A stretch of DNA of 64,000 nt from an uncultured Lachnospiraceae bacterium (GTDB lineage: Bacteria; Bacillota; Clostridia; Lachnospirales; Lachnospiraceae): contig CACZFI010000010.1 of NCBI GenBank assembly GCA_902780405.1, positions 1 through 64,000 on the forward strand, read 5' to 3'. Below are positions 52,355 through 61,110 of this stretch, piece by piece (the first letter of the stretch is position 1; each line of letters begins with the position of its first letter). The notes under the pieces are model-generated. The model did not search any database and was not told where the DNA came from. It worked only from the letters and a program-made list of their open reading frames with translations. The translations under genes were made by a program, and so were the position numbers.

Positions 52355-53146
52355 ATGAGCGATGCATACACCGGCTTTGCCGCAGTTTACAATGAGTTGA
52401 TGGATGACATTCCCTACGATGCCTGGAGTGCGCGTATCAGGGACATTCTGCAAGCCGAAGGAAAAGAGAGCGGTATTGTCTGCGAACTCGGCTGCGGTAC
52501 CGGAAGTCTGACGGCCAGACTTTCCGCAGCAGGCTACGACATGATCGGCATCGACAACTCCGAAGATATGCTGGACTTTGCCAGAGAGTCCTCCGAGGAT
52601 GCGGGCATCCTCTATCTGTGTCAGGATATGCGTGAATTTGAGTTGTTCGGAACCGTGGATGCGGTGGTATCCGCCTGTGACAGCATCAACTACATCACGG
52701 ATCCCGCAGATCTTGCCGAAGTCTTTCGTTTAGTCAACAACTACCTGGAGACAGGCGGGCTTTTCGTCTTTGATATTCACACCGATCACTACTATCGCGC
52801 AGTCGGCGAATCCACCATTGCGGAGGACCGCGATGACTTAAGTTTTATCTGGAACAATTTCTACGACGAGGAATCACATATCAACCAGCTCGATCTCTCC
52901 CTCTTCATACGCGAGGCCTCCGGTCTCTACAGCAAGCACGAGGAGACCCACCTCCAGCGCGGCTATACACTTTCCGAGATCAGGGAGCTTCTTGCCGCTT
53001 CCGGTATGATCTTCCTCGCCGCCTACGATGACTACTCGGACCGTCCCGCCACAGAAGATTCGGACCGTATCGTGATCGTCGCAAAGGAACACACCGCCTC
53101 AGGCGCAAAAAAAGAACTTTCCGATAAACTCGGAAAGTCCTCTTGA
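52355..53146 (+). CDS. Class I SAM-dependent methyltransferase
   Basis: The ATG at 52355 has CGGAG eight bases upstream; the longer GTG frame would start inside the leader structure. The 263-residue product has motif I VCELGCGTGSLTARLSAAGY, the acidic residue for the ribose in MIGIDNSEDMLDFA, and motif II-like DAVVSACDSINYITD. The rest (FDIHTDHYYRAVGES, LDLSLFIREASGLYSKHEET) is typical of small-molecule methyltransferases in Firmicutes. The substrate is not known. The last codons (KKELSDKLGKSS) coincide with the terminator of the convergent operon. Confidence 0.87.
   Translation: MSDAYTGFAAVYNELMDDIPYDAWSARIRDILQAEGKESGIVCELGCGTGSLTARLSAAGYDMIGIDNSEDMLDFARESSEDAGILYLCQDMREFELFGTVDAVVSACDSINYITDPADLAEVFRLVNNYLETGGLFVFDIHTDHYYRAVGESTIAEDRDDLSFIWNNFYDEESHINQLDLSLFIREASGLYSKHEETHLQRGYTLSEIRELLAASGMIFLAAYDDYSDRPATEDSDRIVIVAKEHTASGAKKELSDKLGKSS
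53107..53138 (-). terminator. Terminator of the que-diacylglycerol kinase operon
   Basis: ACTTTCCG (53116-53123) and CGGAAAGT (53131-53138) pair; on the minus strand TTCTTTTTTT follows. The whole element is embedded in the 3' coding end of the methyltransferase gene. Confidence 0.78.
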
Positions 53147-53149
53147 TTC

Positions 53150-54121
53150 TTATTGATTCTCTTCATCCTTAAAGATCGGCGTGATCACCTGTGCATTCGG
53201 ATCCACCCCGAGATTGCCCGGTGCAGCCTCGCGGTCGATGCGTAAGGATACCGCCTTCAGATGGTTATCGATTTCTACATTCTTATAATCTCCGCCAAAC
53301 TCACCATCGATTGTCCAGGGGATCACCTGCTCACTCTCGATCTTTACATGTGACGCCTTGGTCAGATAAAAGAGGTCGTTATCCGTGATGTTGTTCGTCA
53401 GCATACCGGTGATGGCAATCTGGAACTCCTCTACCGTGGTCGGCATACGGATAAAAAGGCAGTCAAATTTGCCGTCGTCAAAGACCACATGCTTCGCACC
53501 TCTGATCTTAAATCCCGCAACCGAAAGCGAATTGGTGACCATGCCGAAGATGTAGTCTCCGGAGATCACGTTGCCGTCGAACTCGGCGCGCATCGTGAAC
53601 GGCTTGTAATTCATGGCGTTTCTTACCGCCTCGACGATGTAGGCCGTGTGTCCCATCACCTTTTTTAACGACTGCTTGGTGCTGTACGAGATATCCGTAA
53701 AGACACCGAAAGCGGCGATATAGATGAAGTTCTTCTCTGCGAAGCTTCCGACATCGATCCCCGTATCTTCTCCGCGCATGATCTGCTGGGCAGCCTCGAT
53801 CGGCTTAAAGGAGATATTTAAGCTCTTGGCAAAATCATTGGTCGTTCCCACGGGGATGTAACCGATGGGCGTCTTCTTTTCACCCATGCTCATATAGCCG
53901 CGGATGGTGTTATTCAAGGTTCCGTCACCGCCGGCGCATACGATCAGATCGTAGGCACCGCCGTCAGCGATCACCTTGCGCTCTGCGTCATCCGGCCCCG
54001 TCGTAAAATAGGTCACGACCTCATAGCCACCGTTTTGAAAAATCTGAATGATATCAAACAGATCGTTTCGGATGGCTGATTTGCCCGCATTCGGATTGAT
54101 GATAAACAGTAAGTGTTTCAT
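53150..54121 (-). CDS. Diacylglycerol/lipid kinase family protein
   Basis: A 323-residue soluble kinase of the DagK/YegS fold: MKHLLFIINPNAGKSAIRND, the nucleotide motif YDLIVCAGGDGTLNNTIRGY and GYIPVGTTNDFAKSLNIS. The second half is a beta-sandwich (FIYIAAFGVFTDISYS, DGEFGGDYKNVEI). It phosphorylates a lipid, usually diacylglycerol in lipoteichoic acid turnover. It begins one base after queC and precedes the shared terminator, so it is in the transcript of the queuosine genes without an obvious link. Confidence 0.88.
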   Translation of the reverse strand: MKHLLFIINPNAGKSAIRNDLFDIIQIFQNGGYEVVTYFTTGPDDAERKVIADGGAYDLIVCAGGDGTLNNTIRGYMSMGEKKTPIGYIPVGTTNDFAKSLNISFKPIEAAQQIMRGEDTGIDVGSFAEKNFIYIAAFGVFTDISYSTKQSLKKVMGHTAYIVEAVRNAMNYKPFTMRAEFDGNVISGDYIFGMVTNSLSVAGFKIRGAKHVVFDDGKFDCLFIRMPTTVEEFQIAITGMLTNNITDNDLFYLTKASHVKIESEQVIPWTIDGEFGGDYKNVEIDNHLKAVSLRIDREAAPGNLGVDPNAQVITPIFKDEENQ

Positions 54122-54122
54122 C

Positions 54123-54782
54123 TTAATTCCTTCGTTTCAAATAATCCTCGAGTCCTCTTCTTCTGAGTTTACATGACGGGCAGTTTCCGCAGCCGTCACC
54201 CTTCACTCCATTATAACACGTCAGCGTCTCATTGCGAACCAGATCGAATCCGCCAAGTTCGTCCGCCATTTCCCATGTTGCTTCCTTATCGATCCACATG
54301 AGCGGCGTGATCAGATTGAAATCATACTCCATCGCCAGATTCAATGTAACGTTCAAAGACTTGATAAAGACATCCCTGCAGTCGGGATAACCGGAAAAGT
54401 CCGTCTGGGACACGCCCGTGATGATATCTGTCACGCCGCGCTGCTTTGCAAATACTGCCGCAAATGTAAGAAAGATCATATTGCGTCCGTCCACCACGGA
54501 GTTGGGCGGTCCCTCTTCAGGCGCATCCGTATCCACCGCGATATCACTTCTCGTCAGAGAATTCGGGGCAAGCTGACCGAGGAGCTTCGTATCCATGACG
54601 GTATGCTCTACTTCTAACTTCTTGGCGATTGCGGCCGCACATTCAAGTTCCGCCGCATGGCGCTGTCCGTAGTCAAAACTTACCGCATATACCTTCTTGT
54701 AATTCTTCTTTGCCCATAGCAGACAGGTCGTAGAATCCTGTCCTCCGGAAAAAACAACAACCGCCTGATCTTTATTCCTCAC
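54123..54782 (-). CDS. queC: 7-cyano-7-deazaguanine synthase
   Basis: Start set at GTG 54780-54782 (GGGAGGTG six bases before it), giving 219 residues opening [20 protein letters not shown], as is usual for QueC; the ATG at 54806 lies deep in folE. QueC converts 7-carboxy-7-deazaguanine to preQ0 with ATP and ammonia. The P-loop is SGGQDSTT, followed by [16 protein letters not shown]. The zinc site is the C-terminal cluster [20 protein letters not shown] (four Cys). It overlaps folE by 11 bases. It is the last preQ0 step encoded here. Confidence 0.95.
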   Translation of the reverse strand: MRNKDQAVVVFSGGQDSTTCLLWAKKNYKKVYAVSFDYGQRHAAELECAAAIAKKLEVEHTVMDTKLLGQLAPNSLTRSDIAVDTDAPEEGPPNSVVDGRNMIFLTFAAVFAKQRGVTDIITGVSQTDFSGYPDCRDVFIKSLNVTLNLAMEYDFNLITPLMWIDKEATWEMADELGGFDLVRNETLTCYNGVKGDGCGNCPSCKLRRRGLEDYLKRRN

Positions 54783-55377
54783 GTGAAGCACCTCCCATGG
54801 GATCATTCAGCATCAGCATCAGTCTGCTTACCAAAGCCGGATCCTTCTCAAACTGTCCGGAGAACGTCGTTGTCACGGTACGCGCCTGGCTCTTTTTAAT
54901 GCCGCGCGCCGTCATACAACTGTGGCAGGCTGTGATCACAACGGCCACGTCCTCCGTTTCGGTCACCTTGCGCATGATATAGGAGATGTCTCTGCCGATG
55001 CGCTCCTGGAGCTGCAATCTACGGCAGACCATATCCGCGATCCTGGCGATCTTGGAAAGACCGAGCACTCTGTTCTTCGGAAGATATGCCACTGCGATCT
55101 TCATATCATACATCAGCGCCATATGATGCTCACAGTAGGAAAATGTGTCGATATCCTTCACCAGGATCAAATCCTGTGTATCATGATCCGGCACCTCGAA
55201 GGACTTGTTGAACATCTCGGCAATCTCATCGTTGGTATAATTCATGCCGGCGTAGATCTCTTCATACATTCTGGCCACCCTGTCCGGCGTGTCCTTGATT
55301 CCCTCACGCTCAGGATCATCTCCCAAGGCGATCAGTATTCCTTTTACATGTTCTTTGATAGCTTCTTTATCAATCAT
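54772..55377 (-). CDS. folE: GTP cyclohydrolase I
   Basis: ATG 55375-55377 with AGAGGAG six bases upstream gives 201 residues. It makes dihydroneopterin triphosphate from GTP, the shared entry to folate and to queuosine. Features: [17 protein letters not shown], the zinc and substrate segment [20 protein letters not shown] and [20 protein letters not shown], and [15 protein letters not shown] with the third zinc ligand. Lying between queE and queC, it presumably serves preQ0 synthesis here. The start is one base after the queE stop. Confidence 0.95.
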   Translation of the reverse strand: MIDKEAIKEHVKGILIALGDDPEREGIKDTPDRVARMYEEIYAGMNYTNDEIAEMFNKSFEVPDHDTQDLILVKDIDTFSYCEHHMALMYDMKIAVAYLPKNRVLGLSKIARIADMVCRRLQLQERIGRDISYIMRKVTETEDVAVVITACHSCMTARGIKKSQARTVTTTFSGQFEKDPALVSRLMLMLNDPMGGASREE

Positions 55378-55378
55378 G

Positions 55379-56044
55379 TCATACTCCTCTTTGCATGGGA
55401 TCCCAGATGATCTTGTGCAGCTGAAGCTGCAGTCTGACATCCCGCATCTTATATGCAAGCATATCCTCCACCATCACCTTCGGGTCGATGGATCCGAACA
55501 CCGGTGACAGGAAGACCTGCGCCTTTTTCGTCAACTGATAGGTATCAACGATTTCTTTGACTCTCGGTATCTCCGATCGGTCACTCACTACAAACTTTAT
55601 CACATCCTGCGGCTTTAAACAGGCATAGTTGCCGCAGTCCATCGCCGCTTCCATACCGCTTCCCGCCAGTTTGTAATCAAGTGTAAAGCAAACATTGTCC
55701 CTTCTGCCTTCGTAAGGTGCGATGGAAACCGAACCGTTCGTCTCGATCTCGATCCGAAGTTCTCCGTTGGCAGAAAGGAAGTCGATCAATTCGGCTATTC
55801 CTTCCTGAAGGAGCGGTTCTCCGCCGGTCAGTGTCACGCAACGTACGCCCTGCTCTTTGATATAGGCAAGGATTTCCTCCTTCGATCGTTCCGTCACGGG
55901 TACGTGCGCTTCATTCACCCAAGCCGTGTCACAGTAGCTGCAGTTTAAATTGCAGCCCGGGAACCTTATGAAGACCGCCGGTGCTCCGGCATACGCCGCC
56001 TCTCCGTTGATACTTGTAAATTGTTCCGCAATCCGGTAAGTCAT
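55379..56044 (-). CDS. queE: 7-carboxy-7-deazaguanine synthase
   Basis: A 221-residue radical SAM enzyme, short as is typical for QueE. The cluster-binding motif is [15 protein letters not shown] (C-x3-C-x2-C), with substrate and magnesium region [18 protein letters not shown] before it and [16 protein letters not shown] after it. It converts 6-carboxytetrahydropterin from QueD into the deazapurine. It starts three bases after the queD stop. Confidence 0.95.
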   Translation of the reverse strand: MTYRIAEQFTSINGEAAYAGAPAVFIRFPGCNLNCSYCDTAWVNEAHVPVTERSKEEILAYIKEQGVRCVTLTGGEPLLQEGIAELIDFLSANGELRIEIETNGSVSIAPYEGRRDNVCFTLDYKLAGSGMEAAMDCGNYACLKPQDVIKFVVSDRSEIPRVKEIVDTYQLTKKAQVFLSPVFGSIDPKVMVEDMLAYKMRDVRLQLQLHKIIWDPMQRGV

Positions 56045-56047
56045 CTT

Positions 56048-56467
56048 TCACTCCCTGTAGGTTGCGCTGTTGTTGGGCGTCTCGTATACGGTGCAGGACG
56101 ACACGGGATGTCCGAGTTTCTTCATGCCGTCAAAGAAAAACTTCGCAAAGTTCTCCGCCGTGGGGCGGAAAGAAACCTCCGCCACCGGGAATCCCTCTGC
56201 GGAAAGCGCAGCCATCGTGCCCTCCGAGAGACTGCCCTTCTCGATGATCAGGATGTGATCGAAAGGATTGGTGAGCGACTTTAAGTCATCCTTTAACACG
56301 GAGAAATCCGTAACCATGCCTCCCTCGGCAGGTCCGTCGGAGAGATCCTCGCTTTCCGTTTCAATTTCGACTTTCCATCTGTGTCCGTGCAGATGACTGC
56401 ATTTGCCGGGATAGTCTTTTAAAAAGTGTGCGCTGTCAAAGCTGGCGCCGGTTCGAATCGTGTACAT
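56048..56467 (-). CDS. queD: 6-carboxy-5,6,7,8-tetrahydropterin synthase
   Basis: A 139-residue member of the 6-pyruvoyltetrahydropterin synthase family. Zinc-binding His residues lie in SFDSAHFLKDYPGKC and SHLHGHRWKVEIE; the catalytic Cys is the one in GKCSHLHGH. PFDHILIIEKGSL and the late PTAENFAKFFFDGM are usual. The ATG at 56465-56467 has AAGGAA five bases before it. It is the first gene after the preQ1 riboswitch and its terminator. Confidence 0.94.
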   Translation of the reverse strand: MYTIRTGASFDSAHFLKDYPGKCSHLHGHRWKVEIETESEDLSDGPAEGGMVTDFSVLKDDLKSLTNPFDHILIIEKGSLSEGTMAALSAEGFPVAEVSFRPTAENFAKFFFDGMKKLGHPVSSCTVYETPNNSATYRE

Positions 56468-56483
56468 ACAAATTCCTTTCCGT

Positions 56484-56515
56484 TAAAAAAATGCACACGA
56501 ACAAGTCGTGTGCAT
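56484..56515 (-). terminator. Terminator of the preQ1 riboswitch
   Basis: ATGCACACGA (56491-56500), a five-base loop and TCGTGTGCAT (56506-56515) form a perfect 10-bp stem with TTTTTTT following on the minus strand. It stands between the aptamer and queD, so it can be the expression platform. Confidence 0.9.
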
Positions 56516-56526
56516 TCACGAATTGT

Positions 56527-56570
56527 CCTAGTTTTGTTTTGAGACTGGATGGTACAAGCGAACAGTCTTA
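56527..56570 (-). promoter_or_regulatory. preQ1-I riboswitch aptamer
   Basis: On the minus strand AGACTG (56563-56568) pairs with CAGTCT (56542-56547) around a loop beginning TTCGCTTGTACC. The A-rich tail CAAAACAAAACTAGG follows, the 3' strand that folds back in the H-type pseudoknot of the preQ1-I class. Its place before queD-queE-folE-queC fits feedback by preQ1: bound ligand favours the terminator at 56484-56515. The aptamer begins only six bases after the thrC stop. Confidence 0.85.
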
Positions 56571-56575
56571 TCTGA

Positions 56576-58066
56576 TTAGATACCGAGGAAACGCTTCACT
56601 TCGGCTTCCATCTCGTCCTTCTCGCAGACGATATCATGGCGAACCGGTGCGGTGCGGATCTCTTCGATGGCACCGGGTACGGGTACGCCCGAAAGCTTGG
56701 TCAGCTCATCCACAAGTTCGAAATCACCGAGGCTGTCATACTTTGTATCGATGGCATCCATCACGCTTCTTGTGAACTTGTAAGGGCTGGCTGTGGAAGC
56801 GATCACGGTCGGTGTCGCATCACCTGTTGCCGACTTGTACTTATCGAATACGCAGGCAGCAACTGCGGTATGGGTATCCATGATGTAGCCCTCTGCCTCG
56901 TATACCTCCTTGATCTTTGAAGCAACCTCTGCTTCGGTTGCATAATTGCCGTAGAAGTCGGCGAGTTCCTTCTTCATATCGGCATCGATGGTATATACGC
57001 CGTCACCGGAAAGTGCATTCATAAATGCACTGTTCTTCTCTGCGTCGTTGCCGCAGATACGATAGATGAGACGCTCTAAGTTGCTGGAGATCAAGATATC
57101 CATGGAGGGAGAAGAAGTCAGGATGAATTCTCTCTTTCTGTCATAGACGCCTGTCTCGAAGAAATCGAAGAGAACCTTGTTCTCGTTGGACGCACATACT
57201 AGCTTCGCAATGGGAAGTCCCATCAGCTTTGCGTAGTAAGCAGCCAGGATGTTACCGAAGTTTCCGGTGGGAACCACCACGTTCATCGGATCTCCCGCCT
57301 TGATCACACCCTGATTCATCAGTCTGGTGTATGCATATACATAGTAAGCCATCTGGGGAACCAGACGACCGATATTGATGGAGTTGGCGGATGAGAACTG
57401 GAAGCCCGCATCGGCAAGTTCCTTCGCAAGCTCCGGATCGGAGAACATCTTCTTCACGCCGGTCTGGGCATCATCGAAGTTGCCGTGGATACCGATGACA
57501 CGGGTATTGTCTCCGGCCTGTGTTACCATCTGCTTCTCCTGGATCGGAGAAACACCGTTCTTCGGATAGAATACGACGATCCTGGTACCGGGAACATCCG
57601 CAAATCCCGCCAAAGCAGCCTTACCGGTATCACCGGAGGTTGCGGTCAGGATCACGATCTCCTTGTCCATGTGATTCTTTCGTGCGGAAGTGGTGAGCAG
57701 ATAAGGAAGGATGGACAGTGCCATATCCTTAAATGCGATGGTCTTGCCATGGAAAAGCTCCAAGTAGTAAGCGCCCGCCTTCTTTACAAGGGGCGCGATC
57801 TCTGTCGTATCAAACTTGCTGTCGTATGCGTGATCGATGCAGTACTTTAATTCCTCTTCGGTAAAGTCTGTCAGCATCAGCTTCAATACTTCGTAAGCCA
57901 CACCGCGGTAGTCCATCTTGGCAAGATCCTCAAGGCTTACATCGAGTGCGGGAATCTCATCGGGTACAAAGAGTCCGCCCTGATTCGCAAGTCCCTTTAG
58001 GATCGCCTGGGATGCGGTTGCTGTTTCTGCTTTGTTTCTTGTGCTTTTGTAAATCAGTTCACTCAT
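56576..58066 (-). CDS. thrC: Threonine synthase
   Basis: A 496-residue PLP enzyme that makes threonine from O-phosphohomoserine. Typical features are YKSTRNKAETATASQAILKG at the start, the PLP lysine in LFHGKTIAFKDMALSILPYL, and the phosphate-binding ATSGDTGKAALAGFADV and VPTGNFGNILAAYYAKLMG. Length fits the fungal-type/E. coli-type threonine synthases. It lies 10 bases after the 3D-domain gene and is probably expressed from the promoter at 59256-59284. The preQ1 leader begins right behind it. Confidence 0.95.
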   Translation of the reverse strand: MSELIYKSTRNKAETATASQAILKGLANQGGLFVPDEIPALDVSLEDLAKMDYRGVAYEVLKLMLTDFTEEELKYCIDHAYDSKFDTTEIAPLVKKAGAYYLELFHGKTIAFKDMALSILPYLLTTSARKNHMDKEIVILTATSGDTGKAALAGFADVPGTRIVVFYPKNGVSPIQEKQMVTQAGDNTRVIGIHGNFDDAQTGVKKMFSDPELAKELADAGFQFSSANSINIGRLVPQMAYYVYAYTRLMNQGVIKAGDPMNVVVPTGNFGNILAAYYAKLMGLPIAKLVCASNENKVLFDFFETGVYDRKREFILTSSPSMDILISSNLERLIYRICGNDAEKNSAFMNALSGDGVYTIDADMKKELADFYGNYATEAEVASKIKEVYEAEGYIMDTHTAVAACVFDKYKSATGDATPTVIASTASPYKFTRSVMDAIDTKYDSLGDFELVDELTKLSGVPVPGAIEEIRTAPVRHDIVCEKDEMEAEVKRFLGI

Positions 58067-58076
58067 GGTAGTTCTC

Positions 58077-59186
58077 CTATTCTATCACCTTGAATACCTC
58101 AGCCGATTGACGGCCGAAGTTCAATGCTTCCTGATGTGTATTGAAGTAGACATCGATACGGTTGCCGACGATGGCACCACCCGTATCCTCCGCCACGTAG
58201 ATCTGTCCGTTGATCTTCACCTTCGTACCGTAAGGAATACGGGAGGGATCGACGGCAATGGTACGTCCCGCCGTAGCCCGCGTACCTGTGGATGTCGTGG
58301 GGTTTTCCATATTGCTGTAGATACCGCAGCAGATGGGGCACGGACAATAAGCTGTCAGGACAAATGTACCGAGAGACTGGTATGTACCGTTCTCATCGGC
58401 AACGGTAACCGCCGTCGTACCGGGCAGCGGCGTCGTGTAAGTCGTCGTGACTGCAGGTTTCGGTGTGATCACCTGGATCTTGTCCGGTTCATACTCCGAG
58501 ATACCCGGAGCCTCGATCACCTGCGCAACCTCCTGGCGCTCCTTGGCTTCTCTTGCAAGTCTTCTTTCCTCTAAAGCGGCATCGATCTGCGCATCGAGTT
58601 CCTCGAGTTCCTGCATCTTCGCCGTTTCATAGTTGTGATTGAGCATGTCGTCGTAGGCGATGGGCGTTGCGGTAAATGTGTTGCCACCGAAGGGTTCCAC
58701 ACCGTCCGACACGTCTTCGAGCGTCATCATAACGCCGTTCGTGCGATTCTTGGTCTGGTACTTTGTCACGGCCGAAATCGTACAAACCACAAGCAATGCC
58801 AAAACCACGGATCCCTGTGCGGCATACTTGCCCACGGACTTGATGGTGTCTCTTGTATCCTCGGACATCTGCTCCCACTTGGAAGGCTTGTTCTTTTTTT
58901 CCTCGCGCGCCGCCTTCTTCGCATCCTTCTTCGCAGTCTTCTCCGACTGTTCCTTCGCCTTGGCTTCTTTTGCTGCGTCCTTTAAGGCTTCCTTCTCGGC
59001 TTTCTTTGCCTGCCTTTTGGATACCTTCTCGGGCTTTTCGGGCACGGGTTTTGCGATCGGGTCCTCGACGATCCCCTTCTTCGCGGCCTTCGCCATCTCT
59101 TTATCTGCTTTTTTCATGGCACGTCGTTCTGCCCCGGAGATTTTCTCTTCCTTCGGCTCACGTGCCGTTTTTTCTTTTCTGCTCAT
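58077..59186 (-). CDS. 3D-domain protein with cytoplasmic coiled-coil and membrane span
   Basis: ATG 59184-59186 (GGAGGAAGCG before it) gives 369 residues. Residues 1 to about 120 are a Lys/Glu/Ala-rich helical stretch (ERRAMKKADKEMAKAAKKGI and SEKTAKKDAKKAAREEKKNK) inside the cell. A span (AQGSVVLALLVVCTISAV) at about 135-155 is followed by an extracellular linker with a coiled coil. The C-terminal 95 residues are a 3D (Asp-Asp-Asp) domain: VLTAYCPCPICCGIYS, AGRTIAVDPSRIPYGTKV, YVAEDTGGAIVGNRIDVYF, with the three Asp residues visible. Such domains act on or bind the cell wall (related to lytic transglycosylase MltA). It is co-transcribed with thrC. Confidence 0.87.
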   Translation of the reverse strand: MSRKEKTAREPKEEKISGAERRAMKKADKEMAKAAKKGIVEDPIAKPVPEKPEKVSKRQAKKAEKEALKDAAKEAKAKEQSEKTAKKDAKKAAREEKKNKPSKWEQMSEDTRDTIKSVGKYAAQGSVVLALLVVCTISAVTKYQTKNRTNGVMMTLEDVSDGVEPFGGNTFTATPIAYDDMLNHNYETAKMQELEELDAQIDAALEERRLAREAKERQEVAQVIEAPGISEYEPDKIQVITPKPAVTTTYTTPLPGTTAVTVADENGTYQSLGTFVLTAYCPCPICCGIYSNMENPTTSTGTRATAGRTIAVDPSRIPYGTKVKINGQIYVAEDTGGAIVGNRIDVYFNTHQEALNFGRQSAEVFKVIE

Positions 59187-59255
59187 AACGCTTCCTCCAG
59201 ACCGTCGCGCACGGCAAGCGGGCATGGCTTTTCGCATCTAAACATAGTTAGGTGT

Positions 59256-59284
59256 ATTATAGGAGAGTTTCCGGTTGACGTCAA
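59256..59284 (-). promoter_or_regulatory. Promoter of the 3D-protein/thrC operon
   Basis: On the minus strand TTGACG (59279-59284) and TATAAT (59256-59261) with exactly 17 bases between. Its -35 box is one half of the palindrome TTGACGTCAA shared with the divergent promoter. Confidence 0.82.
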
Positions 59285-59304
59285 GTGCTTCCGCGGGATA
59301 TCAT
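59275..59304 (+). promoter_or_regulatory. Promoter of the AP2-domain gene
   Basis: TTGACG (59275-59280) and TATCAT (59299-59304) with 18 bases between. It uses the other half of the palindrome TTGACGTCAA (59275-59284), so the two promoters share -35 sequence. Confidence 0.65.
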
Positions 59305-59346
59305 AGAGTGGTAAATCAACGTGTTTTTTTCGTGGAGGAAGAAGAT

Positions 59347-60201
59347 TTGAGCAAGAAGAAAACCAAGACCGGTGTCTATCATACCAAAAAGAAAAACGGC
59401 AGCGATTCCTACCGTGTATCCATCACCGTGCGGTCGAAGCACATCAGTCTCGGAAGTTTCGACAACCCGGACGCCGCTGCTCTTTGCTACAAAGAAGGGC
59501 GTACCATCGTCGAATCCTCCGATCCCGCAGTTCTTTCCTACGATACATTTTCCGCCATCCCTTACGGCAAATTCATAAGTCTTTTAAACCTCGTGACCAA
59601 CGGGATCTACTTTGCCACGCCCATCTTCTTGAAGAAGAACTACTTCGAGTACCACTTGGCCCCGGACAAGGTTTTAAAATTCGACAGGGATGATCTCTTC
59701 TTTTACGCATCCCACAAGATCCAGGAGCGCGGCGGATATCTTTTTGTGGCGGACTACGGCAGCCAGTACAAGATCCTAAAGCGTTACGGCATACGTCCCT
59801 TTGCCGTGGCCGGACGCGATTTTATCCAGATCAACAAGGACCCTTACGACTACCGCTATGCGAATATCAAGGTCTTAAACAACTACGTAGGCGTGCGCGT
59901 GTCCTACAGCGACGAGGCAGCCACCATTCCCGAACACTATACGGCCGTGATCCACATCCACGGAGATTTCATCATCGGCCGATACGATACCGAAACAGAA
60001 GCAGCCATAGCATACAATAAGGCCGTGGATCTCCTTGCGTCGCAAGGTGTCACCAAGGCCTTTATCAAGAACTATATTGAATCTCTTTCCTCTGCGGAAT
60101 ATCATCGGATCTACGATGCACTCTCCGTCTCCGACAAGATCGTATCTCTTCCGGAGTCCGTGAGAAGCCGCGTCCGAACCAGTGCGCAGAGTTCTTCGTA
60201 G
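59347..60201 (+). CDS. Protein with two AP2-like DNA-binding domains
   Basis: TTG 59347-59349 with GGAGG eight bases before it is the likely start; the frame upstream overlaps the promoter. The 284-residue product opens SKKKTKTGVYHTKKKNG. An AP2-like domain follows (SYRVSITVRSKHISLGSFDN, PDAAALCYKEGRTIVE), with the small sheet and the helix starting A-A. A second, weaker one is near residue 210 (YTAVIHIHGDFIIGRYDTET, EAAIAYNKAVDLLA). Between them are about 120 residues of unknown fold. No integrase or HNH nuclease part is present, unlike most bacterial AP2 proteins. It may be a DNA-binding regulator. Its 3' end overlaps dusB by 91 bases. Confidence 0.7.
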   Translation: MSKKKTKTGVYHTKKKNGSDSYRVSITVRSKHISLGSFDNPDAAALCYKEGRTIVESSDPAVLSYDTFSAIPYGKFISLLNLVTNGIYFATPIFLKKNYFEYHLAPDKVLKFDRDDLFFYASHKIQERGGYLFVADYGSQYKILKRYGIRPFAVAGRDFIQINKDPYDYRYANIKVLNNYVGVRVSYSDEAATIPEHYTAVIHIHGDFIIGRYDTETEAAIAYNKAVDLLASQGVTKAFIKNYIESLSSAEYHRIYDALSVSDKIVSLPESVRSRVRTSAQSSS

Positions 60202-61100
60202 CTTTCCACCGCATTGATCTTCTCTCGCAGTTTTGAGGAAGACCGAATCCCCTGGGTATACCAGGCCACATGCTTTCGCATCTCACGGATTCCCGTGTAT
60301 TCTCCCTTTTTTTGTACCATCATATCCGCCTGACGAAGCATCATTTCGACAATCTCCTCCGTTGTAGGACGCGGCGGCACCTCACCTGTAGCAAGATAGG
60401 TCTTGATCTCATGGAAGATCCAGGGATTGCCCTTCGCCGCCCTGCCGATCATCACAGCGTCACAGCCGGTTTCTTCCCTGATCGCCATGTAGTCCTTGGC
60501 GGAGGTCACATCTCCGTTTCCGATCACAGGGATCCCGACGGCTTCCTTCACCTTCCGAATGACCGACCAGTCCGCCTTTCCGCTGTAGAACTGCTCCCTG
60601 GTCCTTGCATGTACCGCCACGGCGGCAGCCCCCGCCTGTTCGGCAATACGCGCAACCTCCGGCGCATTGATATGATCGGGATCAAAGCCCGCGCGGATCT
60701 TGATGGTCACGGGGAGCGGTATTGCGGAAGAAACCGCAGCTACGATCTCTCCGATTCTCTCCGGTGTCTTCATCAATGCGGATCCGTCGCCGTTTCCGAC
60801 GATCTTCGGAACCGGACAGCCGAAATTCAGGTCAATAAAATCAAATCCCTTATCCACCAGTGTTTTCGCCTGCTCCGCTATGATATCGGGCTCGCTTCCG
60901 AAAAGCTGTGCGCCTACCGGTCGTTCCGCTTCCTCCGTTGCCAAAAGAGGAACCGAATTCTTATTCTTATAATGCATGCCCTTGGCGCTCACCATCTCCG
61001 TTACGACGATGTCCGCGCCCTGTTCCTTCGCCAAAATGCGAAATGGCAGGTCTGTAACACCTGCCATCGGCGCAAGGATCAATTTGTCCTTAAAATCCAT
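60111..61100 (-). CDS. dusB: tRNA-dihydrouridine synthase
   Basis: ATG 61098-61100 (AAGGAAG before it) gives 329 residues. This flavoprotein reduces uridines in the D-loop of tRNA. Motifs: KLILAPMAGVTDLPFRILAK, VVTEMVSAKGMHYKNKN, FDFIDLNFGCPVPKIVGNGD with the catalytic Cys in NFGCPVPK, VTIKIRAGFD and IGRAAKGNPWIF. The C-terminal helical domain ends with about 24 residues encoded opposite the AP2 gene (RTRLLTDSGRDTILSETESA). It is last in the dapA-dapB-coaX operon, 10 bases after coaX. Confidence 0.94.
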   Translation of the reverse strand: MDFKDKLILAPMAGVTDLPFRILAKEQGADIVVTEMVSAKGMHYKNKNSVPLLATEEAERPVGAQLFGSEPDIIAEQAKTLVDKGFDFIDLNFGCPVPKIVGNGDGSALMKTPERIGEIVAAVSSAIPLPVTIKIRAGFDPDHINAPEVARIAEQAGAAAVAVHARTREQFYSGKADWSVIRKVKEAVGIPVIGNGDVTSAKDYMAIREETGCDAVMIGRAAKGNPWIFHEIKTYLATGEVPPRPTTEEIVEMMLRQADMMVQKKGEYTGIREMRKHVAWYTQGIRSSSKLREKINAVESYEELCALVRTRLLTDSGRDTILSETESAS

Positions 61101-61110
61101 AGGTTCTTCC

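Noticed and set aside
59275..59346. N-terminal extension of the AP2-domain protein
   Set aside because: The upstream TTG is the -35 box of the promoter; the real ribosome site precedes TTG 59347.
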